DNA from: Selaginella moellendorffii
Lineage: Eukaryota; Streptophyta; Lycopodiopsida; Selaginellales; Selaginellaceae
Direction: 5' to 3'
Assembly (NCBI RefSeq): GCF_000143415.4
Contig: NW_003314303.1
Coordinates: forward strand, 627,789-691,788
Length of the DNA: 64,000 nucleotides
Below are positions 33,410-43,970 of this stretch, one piece after another. The notes beneath the pieces were generated by a model. That model ran no database searches and was not told where the DNA came from. It saw only the letters and a program-made list of their open reading frames with translations. The stretch's first letter is position 1. Every line of letters begins with the position of its first letter. The position numbers and the translations under genes are program-made.

Positions 33410-34105
33410 TGAGTTGAATCTACAACTCCTCCCAACTTTATCTCCTGTAGCAAGGTCATGGCTGCTTGCGTCCCCAGGTCCTCTGGAAGCTGGAGCTCGG
33501 ATGCTCCAGAATGCATAGCCACGCACTCGGAGCTTAAAATGCAGCCGGTGGTCGTTTCTGCCACCAGTGAGATCCCATAGCCTGGAGATCTGTGCCATGA
33601 CAAAGGAAGCAAGATGAAAAAAGTTTACCTTGCAGCACAAAATCATGGAACTTACTTCCCGGACTCCAAACCAATGTAGTGATCAGTAAAGATGTACACG
33701 TTGAGGAGCAAGTGCTTTAGCACGCCACATTCGATTGGCCATATGAGGTGAGACGGGTGTGGAGTAACTCACTCCTCGGATACGTTTCACCATGCCCTCG
33801 TCCACCCATGTAGCAGCCTGGTGAAGGATTCTTAGCGAGGAGAGAAAGAAAAGAAGAGGAGTTTGGAGAAACTGGCCGTGAGGCTCTTGGGGACAATGGG
33901 AACTTTGAGGACGACTTCACTGCCACCCAAGGGAGGAGCTTCGCGGGCAACAACCTTGAGTTCTAGGCCTTCGATTGGAACACCAAAGTGCTTAAGCATT
34001 GGCAGTGTTGCTGTGCAAAAGGTGTCGGTGCAGGGATCCCTACTGTCATTCGTAATGCCTGTCACAGGCCACAAACAATTCTTCCAGGAGCAAAATCCTG
34101 CTACT
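33410..34105 (-). pseudogene. RCL1: RCL1-like (RNA 3'-phosphate cyclase-like) gene fragment
   Basis: Minus-strand pieces in order: GITNDSRDPCTDTFCTATLP, MLKHFGVPIEGLELKV and PPLGGSEVVLKVPIVPKSLT (to about 33880). Next come WVDEGMVKRIRGVSYST (about 33810-33745), then SPGYGISLVAETTTGC and LPEDLGTQAAMTLLQEI, GGVVDSTHQ (to about 33410). This is the central and C-terminal part of RCL1, a nucleolar factor for 18S rRNA processing. The N-terminus is replaced by a PPR fragment, so it is a chimera. Known family knowledge supports the call; function is unlikely. Confidence 0.75.
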
Positions 34106-34515
34106 ACTGTCTTCATCCCTTGGAACACACAAATCGCGCCTTGCAAGCTGCCACACACGGCATACATGTCAATCAGTGCAGTAGACACAATCAAGCTCAA
34201 ATCCCAGCCAGCAGCAATGATTTGGGAGTGGATTTGCTTACCCACCGGAAGAAATTGCGGTCCACAGCACGCTCCAAGGGCTGCGACCTACTTGATCCTG
34301 CCTGACCAGCAATCTCCAGTCAACACTTTGCATGTGCCACGCGTCGCCGGGCCTTCCTCTCCCGCCCCACGTGGCTTGGCTGCCTCCCATTGGCCGGGAG
34401 CAAACATCAGCGCGATTATTCTCAAACATGTGGTTAAAGAAATAACCCCTTTACAGTTACCCCCCATCGGACGGCCCCGATTGGCTGGATCCGGCAGCCC
34501 ACAAAGTTCGGCGTT
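34106..34515 (-). pseudogene. PPR-gene 5' fragment with upstream sequence, copy B
   Basis: Encodes GKQIHSQIIAAGWDLSLIV and STALIDMYAVCGSLQGA, a typical PPR-DYW repeat, and is fused directly to RCL1 sequence at its 3' side. Upstream it shares more than 250 bp with 28887-29196. It ends near 34515 with ATTGGCTGGATCCGGCAGCC, a tag that recurs at 43803-43870 and about 41990-42040. Confidence 0.65.
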
Positions 34516-34799
34516 TGCTCCTTATAGTTCATTATTGTTTGCTTAACAAAAAATCTTAATCATATACTCTACAAGGTTGAGATTATTGATGAAATAGATA
34601 GGATACTTTACTATTAGTTGAATATCTTGAGGCTCTACAATGAGTTACACAATACTAATACATATTTGTCTTTTAAGACTAATAGATCACACTAGATGAT
34701 GATGAAAAGCTGAGGTGAATGGCATTTAAAATTATTGCCATGGTGCAAGATAAGGCTCTAATACAACATTATGGGGAAGAATTGCAATATGGTCAATTG

Positions 34800-35395
34800 C
34801 TAGTCCACCTTAGCAAAAGTCTCCAGGAAAAACCAATATCCTTGAGATGCAATGCGAATACTTCCACCCTTTCCGATTCTTGAAATCTGGGATGGGGATT
34901 CCATTCCTGGGCTGCAAGGAAAAGGAGTGGGGATCGCCACACGCTTCAAGTTGCGACCCAAGTGTGACAAGTCTTTGATCATCGTTTCCCCTCCTTTGCA
35001 AGACACACCGGTACAGGCGGTGAGTGATCAATTCCTCTGGGTCAAGCTTGTCCAGAATCTTGTCTGCATAGTATTGCATAGCGCAGTAAACACAACTATC
35101 TTGTAGAGCTTTGCCATGTCTCACAGGAACTCGTCCATGCCGGGCCACTTAGCCAAGCGCTCCAGTGGCACAACTTTCCCGCTAAAGAGCCTGAGCGTTG
35201 CCCTTGTCGGGCATGGATGAGGGTGTTGTCCATGTCCAAAACCAACATTGGCTTGTTTGGATCCAGAGGTGGCGGTAGAATACATGTAGTAAACTCACCC
35301 TTTGTTTTGACCTTCTTGGGCTGTGGCCTTCTTGGATCTGAAAATCCCAATCTCCATGCTCGCACTTCATTTTCGACAGAACCAGAGGTAAACAT
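34800..35395 (-). pseudogene. CTD-phosphatase-like (SCP/FCP1 HAD) gene fragment
   Basis: Reads LDPNKPMLVLDMDNTLIHA, with the DxDxT nucleophile motif of HAD CTD phosphatases, then after frame changes MQYYADKILDKLDP and ELITHRLYRC, both typical of the same fold. These motifs lie in three frames. The fragment lacks the C-terminal part and sits between the PPR/RCL1 chimera and the GST gene. It differs from the HAD domain at 23 kb, which has a DLNGVL motif. Confidence 0.65.
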
Positions 35396-35446
35396 CAGCC
35401 TTTTTGTATTAAGGGCTGGCTTGAGCTATCCAAACATGATGATCGG

Positions 35447-35740
35447 TCACTTGCTCACTAAGCGAGCCTGGGTAAACTCTTTGAGCTTCTCGATCTGTGG
35501 CAGTGCCACTTTGGCCGAGGGATGCTCGGTCACAGCCCCGAAGAGTTTGTGGAGACGCGGGCATTGCTCCTGGCTCGCGGGCTTCAAGCCCACCACTTGC
35601 TCAAGCGCTGGGATCCACACCGTAGAGGGTTCCAAGAACGACATGCTCGCGCCACCAAAGAAGGGGCCCTCTTCCTCATCGCCCAGCTCCGCCAGAGCTC
35701 CCTCGAGAAGCAAACAGTCTTGGATGAACTCCTCGTTCAC
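35447..35740 (-). pseudogene. Tau-type GST, C-terminal half
   Basis: Reads NEEFIQDCLLLEGALAELGD, PFFGGASMSFLEPS, CPRLHKLFGAVTEHPSAK and ends QARLVSK at the stop 35447. This is the all-helical C-terminal domain of plant tau glutathione S-transferases (FFGG, then CPRL). The N-terminal half lies at 41388-41814 on the same strand, so the two are one gene split by the gypsy insertion between them. Confidence 0.8.
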
Positions 35741-35743
35741 TAG

Positions 35744-37198
35744 GCAAGCTCATTGGATGGTCAAAATCATGGAGTTTGGGGAGTTTCCTATTGAGCATTG
35801 TCCGGGAAAAACAAATGTGGTGGCAGATGCTTTATCTCGTGTTCGTCATGTGATGACGTTACGAACACGATTTTGTCATCATTTGAGTAAGGTGGTTAGC
35901 GAGTTTGGGCAATTGGTTGAGCATGCTCAGGCTCAGGATGCTGAGGTGGCCTCTTTGCGAGACCAGATGGAAGCTCCTTTCTCATTGGTGGATGGGATTC
36001 TCTACTACAATGGCCGTGTCTATTTGCCACAGGTGGATGCGTTAATTACTCAAGTTTTATTCCACTATCATGATCGTTCAGAGGCCGGTCATTTTGGGGG
36101 GAAGAAGACGTATGAGTTGATTAAGCACAACTTTTATTGGAGGAATATGAAGGCTGATATCCTCAAGTATTGTAAATCATGCGAGCTTTGTCAGCGGGTT
36201 AAGGTGCCACGGGAGAAGCCAGGGGGACTTTTGCAACCTTTACCTATTCCTCAGAGCCGTTGGGTAGTATCTCTATGGACTTCATCACTTGTTTGCCACG
36301 AACACAGAGGCAAAAGGAGCAAGTATGGGTCATAGTGGATTGGTTGACGAAGTATGTGCGGTTGTTGGCTCTTCGGAAGACTGTCACTGCCTTAGACTTG
36401 GCTACGGTTTACTTGGAGAAGGTTTTTCCTGATTTTGGTTTACCGGAGGAAATCATTAGTGATCGAGATTCAAAGTTCACCAGTGGATTTTGGAAAAGCT
36501 TTGCAAAGGCTATGCAAGTGACATTGAAACTCTCAAATGGAGATCATCCTCAGACGGATGGGCAAACTGAGCGTGTGAATCAGGTGGTGGAGGATATGCT
36601 ACGTTGTAGCATTGGTCAAAGGCAAGGACAGTGGGATCTATATCTTCCGTTGGTGCAATTTGCTTACAACAATAGCCAACACAATGGAACCAAGCTAAGT
36701 CCTTACTTTGCCATGTTTGGAAGGCATCCTCGAACAGCGGTGGAGTTGGGATTGCATTTGAGTAAGGACGTTCAAGATAAGCTTGATTCCGAGGCAACTG
36801 ATCTGGCCACAGAACTTGATGAGATTCTGGTGGTGTGTAAACGGAATTTGCAAGCAGCTCAGGATAGAGCGGAGAAGTTTGCCAATGAGCATCGCCAATT
36901 CCGGGAATATAAGGTGGGTGATCTCGTCTTTGTGCGAGTGATCTTTCCGTCAAGTGAGCGGTGGAACACCTTGGTGCCTTTACGGACAGGGAAGAGTGAT
37001 AAACTTTCCCATCGATATGTTGGTCCATATGAAGTGCTAGAGCGCATTGGTAAAGCGGCTTATCGAGTGCGGCTGCCAGTTGGGGTGAAAATTCATCCAG
37101 TATTTTATGTCAGCCAGTTGAAAGGTGTACTATCTCGGAGTGACGGGCCCAATGCCTCCTTGATGTATACGGTTGTGGAAGATGGACCAGGAGCTTGA
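35744..37198 (+). pseudogene. Gypsy RNase H end plus integrase (plus-strand piece)
   Basis: RNase H tail EFPIEHCPGKTNVVADALSR, then the integrase zinc domain (H...H, CKSCELCQRVK) and the catalytic core: DFITCLP with D, IISDRDSKFTSGFW with D, and DGQTERVNQVVEDMLR with E. The C-terminal module (YKVGDLVFV, then HPVFYVSQLKG) is complete. A frameshift near 36260 separates zinc domain and core. It ends at TGA 37196-37198, before a polypurine tract (TTGGGGGGAAAGAA) and the LTR. Confidence 0.9.
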
Positions 37199-37272
37199 GC
37201 AGGATTCCACAGAAAGGGTGATCACCGGTACAACTCGTCCTTGGGACAAGGACTTTGTTGGGGGGAAAGAAT

Positions 37273-37505
37273 TGTTAAGCGCCAGCTTTGACTACATGGT
37301 CAATGACGGTCAAAGGGAGGCTCAAGGGTATATTAAGGCATGTTAGGGTAAGGGACTTAACCTACCCTAGGGCTCACAGTGGAGCGGCGGCGCAGTGGAG
37401 CTTTTGAGGTAGCTCGGGGGTGGTTGGGTGGTGAGGAACCTCAAGAGGTGGCGTAGCATAGTCTAGGGCAACTAGATCTTTGTCTTTTTGCGCCGGATCA
37501 TAACA
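37273..37505 (+). repeat. Gypsy LTR, plus orientation, 233 bp
   Basis: TGTTAAGCGCC...ATCATAACA. Same length as the minus-strand LTR at 41155-41387. Preceded by a polypurine tract, so it is a 3' LTR; its outer end abuts inverted integrase sequence at 37508. Confidence 0.9.
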
Positions 37506-37507
37506 TT

Positions 37508-40500
37508 GAACTTTGAATCTCAATCACTAATGATTTCCTCCGGCAAACCAAAATTAGGAAAAACCTTCTCCAAGTAAACCGCAGCCAAGTCTGAGGCAGT
37601 GACAGTCTTCCAAAGAGCCAACAACTGCACATACTTCGTCAACCGATCCACTATGACCCATACTTGCTCCTTTTGCCTCTGTGTTCGTGGCAAACAAGTG
37701 ATGAAGTCCATAGAGATACTACACCAATGGCTCTGAGGAATAGGTAAAGGTTGCAAAAGTCCCCTTGGCTTCTCCCGTGGCACCTTAACCCGCTGACAAA
37801 GCTCGCATGATTTACAATACTTGAGGATATCAGCCTTCATATTCCTCCAATAAAAGTTGCGCTTAATCAACTCATACGTCTTCTTCCCCCCAAAATGACC
37901 GGCCTCTGGACGATCATGATAGTGGAATAAAACTTGAGTAATTAACGCATCCACCCGTGGCAAATAGACACAGCCATTGTAGTAGAGAATCCCATCCACC
38001 AATGAGAAAGGAGCTTCCATCTGGTCTCGCAAAGAGGCCACCTCAGCATCCTGAGCCTGAGCATGCTCAACCAATTGCCCAAACTCGCTGACCACCTTAC
38101 TCAAATGATGACAAAATCGTGTTCGTAACGTCGTCACATGACGAACACGAGATAAAGCATCTGCCACCACATTTGTTTTTCCCGGACGATGCTCAATAGG
38201 AAACTCCCCAAACTCCATGAGTTTGACCATTCAACGAGCTTGCCTAGTGTTCAACTCCTTCTGTGTGAAAAGATACACAAGTGGTTTGTGATCTGTCAAC
38301 ACCACGAACACTGCACCATAAAGATAGTGCCGCCACGTCCGCAAAGCATGAACAATAGAGAGTAACTCTTGCTCATATGTGGAATAACGTTGCTCTGCGG
38401 AATTCAAAGTTCGACTCTCATATGCAATAGGCTGTCCCTCTTGCATGAGAACTCCTCCCAGTGCATAACCACTAGCATCGCATGTCACCTCGTAAGGTTT
38501 CGATGGATCAGCAATGCGAAGCACTGGAGCCTTGCTCAACAATCGTTTTAGCGCCACAAAACTCTCCTCTTGTGGCGTCTTCCACTCGAATGGCACATTC
38601 TTGCGTAGCATCCGCGTCAAAGGAATAGCCACCTTTGCAAACTTATGCTGGAAACATCGGTAGTAACTAGCCATACCAAGAAAACTGCGCAACTCGGCCA
38701 CTGTAGTCGGTGTAGGCCAGTTTTCCACCACAACCACCTTCCTTGGATCCATCTTGACACCCTTAGATGTCACAATATGGCCTAGATATTCCACCTCCAA
38801 CTTTGCAAATTCACATTTGCTCTTCTTCGCATAAAGTTTGCTGTCTCGAAGTAACAAAAGAACCTTGCACAAATGCACCCTATGCTCCTCCATATTCTTG
38901 CTAAAAACAAGAATATCGTCCAAGCAAACTCATGAAGATAACGCCCAAATACCTCCGTCATCAACCGAGTAAATGTGGCCGGTGCATTCGTCAAACCAAA
39001 CGGCATAACTGTAAACTCAAAATGTCCGAAGCTTGTGTTGAATGCCGTCTTGGAGATAGATGCATCATCCATTGCAATCTGATGATATCCACTCCTCAGA
39101 TCAATCTTGGTAAACACTCGTGCTTCACCAAGCTTGTCTAGGATATCATCCACACGTGGCATCGGCATCTTATCCTTCACTGTCTTCTTGTTCAAAGCGC
39201 GGTAGTCAATACACATTCACATTGAACTGTCCTTCTTCTTCACAAGCAAGACCGGAACACCAAATGGAGACTTACTTGGCTGAATGAATCCAAACTCAAG
39301 TAACTCCTTGACTTGTCGTTGAACTTCTTGCTCCTCCGCATAACTTAACCGAAATGGACGCTGGTAAATTGGCCGCGTCCCCGGCTCCAATGTAATCCCA
39401 TGCTCCACACCTGGTAATGGAGGAAATCCATAAGGAAGTTCAGATGGAAAAACATCAGAAAACTCATCAAGTACATCCCGTACTACTGCTTCTCCCCCAC
39501 ACGTGCCTTGGTCCCCCAAGTCACGAACAAACAGCAAGTAACTTGAAAGTGCTTTTCCATTATGACAAGCCCGTGTCAAAGATGTAGCAGAGAGCATAGC
39601 AACTGGTGGTTGAACACCCTCGCCAAACCACACATCTTTAACGCTACCATACTCCAGCGAGATACGCTTAATGCTCCACTTTATCTCTGGATCCACCTTC
39701 ACCAACCATGGCATCCCAAGAATGAGATCCATACGATGGATATCCGTGAGATAAAAAGTCTCCACATGTGTGGTTTTGCCAACCAACACTTCCAGCCCCT
39801 CGACATAAGCATCAAAATGCTGAGTAGAGGTAACTGCACCTTCCACTGTGTATGGAAGAACTCCACGTGTGTTCAGGCAATGCTCTGCAACAAACTTTGT
39901 CGAAACAAAGTTGTCATCGCTCCCACTATCCAGTAAAATCTGCACTGGATCGCCACGGAACACGCCCTCCAGCATTAAAGCTGATTCACGTGTATCCTCG
40001 AGCTCCATCTTGTTCCACACACAGTTGAGTTGACGAGCAACGATCGAAAGTCTCTTCCTCCGACCGGAATAGTCGTTCTCGTCATCCTCATGCTGTAAAG
40101 CTTGCAACTTTTTAGTATCTGACTTACCGTGAGAAGATGATTGGCCATTCTTCTTGTCCTGCTGCTTGTTCTTCAACTGCGGACAATTAGCCTTGTAGTG
40201 TCCAAGTTCGCCGCAATGATGACAACCTTGTCTATAATTCTTCACAAAGAACTTCTGCTTCTTGGACCCCTTTGCATCTAAAGTAGTCACCACTGACTTC
40301 AACTTGTGATGCTTGTTCCCATCCTTGTGTCCACGGTGATCATCACGACGATTCTCGACAGAAGGACTCCGCGAACGCTTGCGAGACTTGTGCTTGTCAT
40401 TGTCAAGTCGACGAGCCGCATCAAAGGGCTCCTCCATACTCTTTGTAGGCTAAGAATGACGCAAGTGTTGCCGCATGCTCTCACTATGTAGGCCATCAAT

Positions 40501-41130
40501 GAAGTAGGACTTGTTTTGATCTGGATCCTTTGTTGGAACACGACTAATCAAGCGAGTAAGCTTCTCAATATAATCCCCGAGCGTCATTTTCCCTTGCTGG
40601 AAATGGCGAAGTTCTGTACGAGCATTCTCCACATCGTAATGAGGGGCAAAACATAAACGGAAAGCAGCCTCAAACTCATCCATGGTAGACACTGGTGGTT
40701 TCTTATCCGCAACACGGGACTCCTCAAGCCAATTCCACCATCGAAGACCCACATCACGCAAAACCATCGGAATAGCCACTAAAGCCTCTGCATCTGGAGT
40801 TCCTCTAGCAGCCAAGAACTTCTTCACATTGGCTAGCCAAGCGAGACACTCGTCCACACCACCATCACCAGAAAAAGTTGGAATCTTGAGTCGATCTACC
40901 AAAGAAGGCTTACTTGGAGCTCTACCCCGTCCAGCCTCGAGTGCCTCAACACGCCCATGCATGGTATCCATCATGCCATGCATCTCGTCTTGCATCTCTT
41001 GCTGATTTTTATTAAGGGCTCGCAGCTCATGAACCACATCTTGAATGGTCCAAATCTCCGCAGCTTCGTCGGCACCATCGTCGGCACCACCATCGACGAT
41101 AGGATTCCAGCGTTCAGCTTGGTCAGCCAT
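37508..41130 (-). pseudogene. Gypsy gag-pol, broken by four lesions and truncated in integrase
   Basis: Starts MADQAERWNPIVDGGADDG at ATG 41130. Gag includes WWNWLEESR and a retrotransposon gag core. The CCHC knuckle is CHHCGELGHYKANC. The protease has ILLDSGSDDNFV. RT has [13 protein letters not shown] and DDILVFSKN. RNase H has VTCDASGYALGGVL. The integrase zinc domain and start of the core end at IISD, where the inverted junction lies. Breaks are TAG 40450-40452, TGA 39217-39219, a frameshift near 38930 just before the RT DD motif, and TGA 38231-38233 where Trp is expected. Confidence 0.92.
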
Positions 41131-41140
41131 CGCAACCAAC

Positions 41141-41153
41141 TCCTCTGATACCA
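41141..41153 (-). other. Gypsy primer-binding site
   Basis: Minus strand TGGTATCAGAGGA, one base from the LTR at 41155, complementary to initiator methionine tRNA. Same primer class as the LTR elements at 14.5 and 45-63 kb. Confidence 0.85.
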
Positions 41154-41154
41154 A

Positions 41155-41387
41155 TGTTATGATCCGGCGCAAAAAGACAAAGATCTAGTTGCCCTAGACT
41201 ATGCTATGCCACCTCTTGAGGTTCCTCACCACCCAACCACCCCCGAGCTACCTCAAAAGCTCCACTGCGCCGCCGCTCCACTGTGAGCCCTAGGGTAGGT
41301 TAAGTCCCTTACCCTAACATGCCTTAATATACCCTTGAGCCTCCCTTTGACCATTGTTGACCACGTAGTCAAAGCTGGCGCCTAACA
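41155..41387 (-). repeat. Gypsy LTR, minus orientation, 233 bp (5' LTR)
   Basis: On the minus strand TGTTAGGCGCC...ATCATAACA. Directly adjoins GST exon 2 at 41388. Confidence 0.9.
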
Positions 41388-41814
41388 ACGGCAGCGCCGT
41401 TGCTGCGGATGAATCGGTCCAAGGAGTCGGAAATCTGCGTGATCGATAAGCAAGAAGAGTTATAGCAGCAAATTTCTCGAAGAAATACCTTCTTGTCGAA
41501 GAAATCAGTCCAGAAGCGGTGCTGTGCGCGGAGGAATGCATCCTGCGGCAAGAGTGGCGATGTTCCAGGCCAAACCTCGTCGATGTAGTGGACGATGATG
41601 GCCGACTCTGCGATGGGCTTGCCCTTGTGGATGAGAACCGGGACCTTCTTGTGAACTGGATTGGACTCGAGCAGGAGCTTACTCTTGTTACCCAAATCCT
41701 GGGGGAGATCTTCGTGCTCGATGCCCTTGAGCAACAGTGCAAGCTTGACTCACATGGAAAAGGGGCTGGGCCAAAAGCTGAGCAGTGTTACATCTTGATC
41801 GTGACAAGCCATGG
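41388..41814 (-). pseudogene. Tau-type GST, N-terminal half
   Basis: Starts MACHDQDVTLLSFWPSPFSM at ATG 41814; the next codon is TGA (where Arg is usual), then VKLALLLKGIEHEDL, KVPVLIHKGKPIAESAIIV and HYIDEVWPG. FWPSPFS and PVLIHKGKPIAESAII are tau GST hallmarks, with the Ser of the glutathione site and ESA. A 54-bp intron (41435-41488) sits at the usual tau position after FFDKK. Exon 2 starts ISDSLDRFIRSNGAA and is cut at 41387 by the LTR. The gene was therefore inactivated by a nonsense codon, the insertion, or both. Confidence 0.85.
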
Positions 41815-41984
41815 CTAGATGAAAAATTGAGAAGAAAAGTTAGAAATGCAAATGGACTGAGGTTTAATTGGATGAAGGGTCACCTTTTATAACATGTCCC
41901 ACACGGCTCTTCGACCAATTGCCAAGAAGGCAGACGAGAAGGCTGAAGGTAGTGTCTAAATAGAATTAAACTTCCAGCTAATAA

Positions 41985-42300
41985 GGAGGGAGTGCTAAAC
42001 TTTCTGGACCATTGGATTTAGCCAATTGCAACCATCCGATGAGGGGGTTATTTTTTTAACCATGTCTTAGTGAATAATCACGCTAATGTTTGCTCCCGGC
42101 CAATGGGAGGCAGCCAAGCTACGTGGGGTGGGAGAGGAAGGCAACACATGTCGCATGCAAGGTGTTGATTGTCGAGCGAAGAAAGCACTGTGAAGAATAG
42201 GTTGCCATTGCTATTCCTGCTGGGTGATTGCTCGCCAGTTATCCAATGATGGAATAGTGTGAAGAGCAAGTTGACCATGATTACACCTATTGCATGTTGA
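41985..42300 (-). repeat. Degraded, inverted copy of the PPR-upstream segment
   Basis: Includes GCTAAACTTTCTGG, then TAGCCAATTGCAACC, GAGGGGGTTATTTTTTTAACC and GCTCCCGGCCAATGGGAGGC. These match, inverted, the non-coding parts of 28887-29196 and 34183-34515. No coding sequence of use remains. Confidence 0.6.
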
Positions 42301-42339
42301 GTGAATTGTTTTTGTTTTGTAATGTTTTTCTAGGGTTTA

Positions 42340-43800
42340 TGACCTTGCTGCTGCTGCCGATTTGCAATCCAAATCTGAGGCGCTGTGTCAATGCCACTGG
42401 AATGAACCATGTCTTGGTACTATTTGTGTCCACACTTTCTTTTAATGTCTTCCAATTTACTTTCTTTTCTTCTTCTCAAATGCCAAGAGTTCATTTTTTT
42501 CCTGATTTGGTTTTTCCAATACTTTGTGGTGTCTTTGCTCTCGAGAACCCCATGGCAAGTTCTCACTTTTTTTCCCCCATCACTTGGCTTTTTTTTGTTC
42601 TGTTCTTCTTTTCCTAGATGAATATTTGAACCAAGAAGCAGAGAATGCAAAGACATTGTCTCTGCAACAGCACATCATATCCCCACCATGCTTCCAGAAC
42701 CCTTTTTTTTAACACTGATATGTTTTTTGAGAGAGCTAGGTAGGGTATGTTGTTACTTTTCATTTTTCTTTCATAAATTTGGTATTCTCATATAGGATGT
42801 GTCTCCACTTTTGGCTCTTCATTGCGTTACCATGAGGAGTTCCATCAAATCAAGGTATTTGTGGTGCATAGAATTTGTATGATCTTCATTCTTACTCCAC
42901 TGTCAGGAAATAGGATGAGGCAATTTTAGCTATGTTTATAAAGTTCTCAAAAGACTTGATGGCTGCCTTTATTCTGTAAAGCATTCCAATTGGCATCTGC
43001 TAAATGAGGGAGATCAGTTTGTCACTATATTTGAGAGATGATGGTATTGATTTGGCAAATTTTTCTCCTTGCAGAAGGAAAGCACTGAGAGAAGTTCAAG
43101 CACTTTTGTGTCTTAGTAAGTTGGCTTTTTTCTTTCAGTATTACCACTAGCTTCCTCAAAACTTATCCAGCTTCCAGGTTGCCATGAAAACGTAGTGCAC
43201 TACTTCTCTTTATGGTTCAAGAATGACTTTTTATATATCCAAATAGAGCTGTGTGAGATGAATCTATGAGATGAGAGCCTTGCATGGACATTCACGGAGA
43301 AGAAGCTGATTGAGGTGATGTTTCAAGTAAGCAGCTCAATTCTATTCTTTTCTTATGAAAGCTCTTAAACACTTTCAAGCACTTACACTCGCATGGCCTC
43401 ACTCACCTGGACGTGAAGCTTGACAAGATCTACATCTGCAATCATGTCTACAAGATTGGCAACTTAGGCCTTGCCAGTTGAATCAATGGAACCATTTCCA
43501 TTGAGGATGGTGACTTGAGATATCTCCCAATGGAGTTCATCAACAATGATCATAGCCACCTCGACAAAGTTGACATGTTTTCCATGGGGGCGACATTCTA
43601 CGAGCTCACAAGATGCTCGCCACCACCAGCATCTGGAAGGTAGTATCAAGCCATCCAATAGGGAAAGCTCACTCTTCTTCCTGGATTCTCTCTTGCATTC
43701 CAGAGCTTCATCAAGTCTCTGATGCATCCAGCAGCAAAAAATTGCCTCTCGGCTACTCAAGCGCTCAAGAATGCACTCTTCAAGAAGTCTATCAGGAGTT
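42340..43800 (+). pseudogene. WEE1: WEE1 protein kinase pseudogene
   Basis: Exon pieces in order: SLRYHEEFHQIK (to 42856); EIG-stop-GNFSYVYKVLKRLDG, CLYSVKHSNWHLL (about 42908-43021, TGA in the glycine loop); RKALREVQAL (43077); GCHENVVHYFSLWFKNDFLY and IQIELCEMNL (about 43180-43265); HSHGLTHLDVKLDKIYI (about 43390); GDLRYLPMEFIN, HLDKVDMFSMGATFYELT (about 43500-43610); FQSFIKSLMHPAA (about 43700). This is the plant WEE1 CDK-inhibitory kinase order (HLDVKPDN and GDFG expected). The catalytic-loop Asn is Lys and DFG reads NLG, so it is dead even apart from the stops. Introns are larger than elsewhere. Confidence 0.8.
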
Positions 43801-43871
43801 GCTGAACTTTCTGGGTTGCCGGATCCAGCCAATCGCAGCCGTCTGATTGGGGGAGGGGGGGGGGGTAACAT

Positions 43872-43970
43872 CAGGGCGTTGCAATGGGGCATCAGACCAA
43901 AGAGGAGCTGCGCCTCATCAAGATTGCTGCTCCTCATGTAGCCAGAGATGATTGCATTCCATGCCGCCAC
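43872..43970 (-). pseudogene. PPR-like gene fragment, right of the copia insertion in gene order
   Basis: Minus strand AWNAIISGYMRSSNLDEAQL then LFGLMPHC, a PPR repeat as in plant DYW-class proteins. The copia element inserted at 43970/43971 (TSD GCCAC at 43966-43970). The gene's upstream part resumes at 63627. A C-run and the ATTGGCTGGATCCGGCA tag (43803-43870) follow on its 3' side. Confidence 0.7.

Larger units (their letters stand above)
35738..41387. mobile_element. Rearranged Ty3/gypsy insertion inside the GST gene (inverted composite)
   Basis: The right part (37508-41387) is a minus-strand gypsy element: LTR, primer site, gag, protease, RT, RNase H, part of integrase. The left part (35738-37505) is plus-strand RNase H end, integrase and LTR. 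About 740 bp of RNase H/integrase sequence is present in both parts, inverted (35740-36476 and 37508-38247), with few differences. At 37505/37508 the outer LTR terminus (…CATAACA) is joined to an internal integrase site. Only one true LTR end faces the GST flank (41387). The other junction is internal sequence with CAC microhomology, and I see no TSD. Confidence 0.85.

Noticed and set aside
35217-35743. Plus-strand open frame leading into the gypsy piece
   Set aside because: It is antisense to the CTD-phosphatase and GST fragments and joins the gypsy frame only by chance across the insertion junction.
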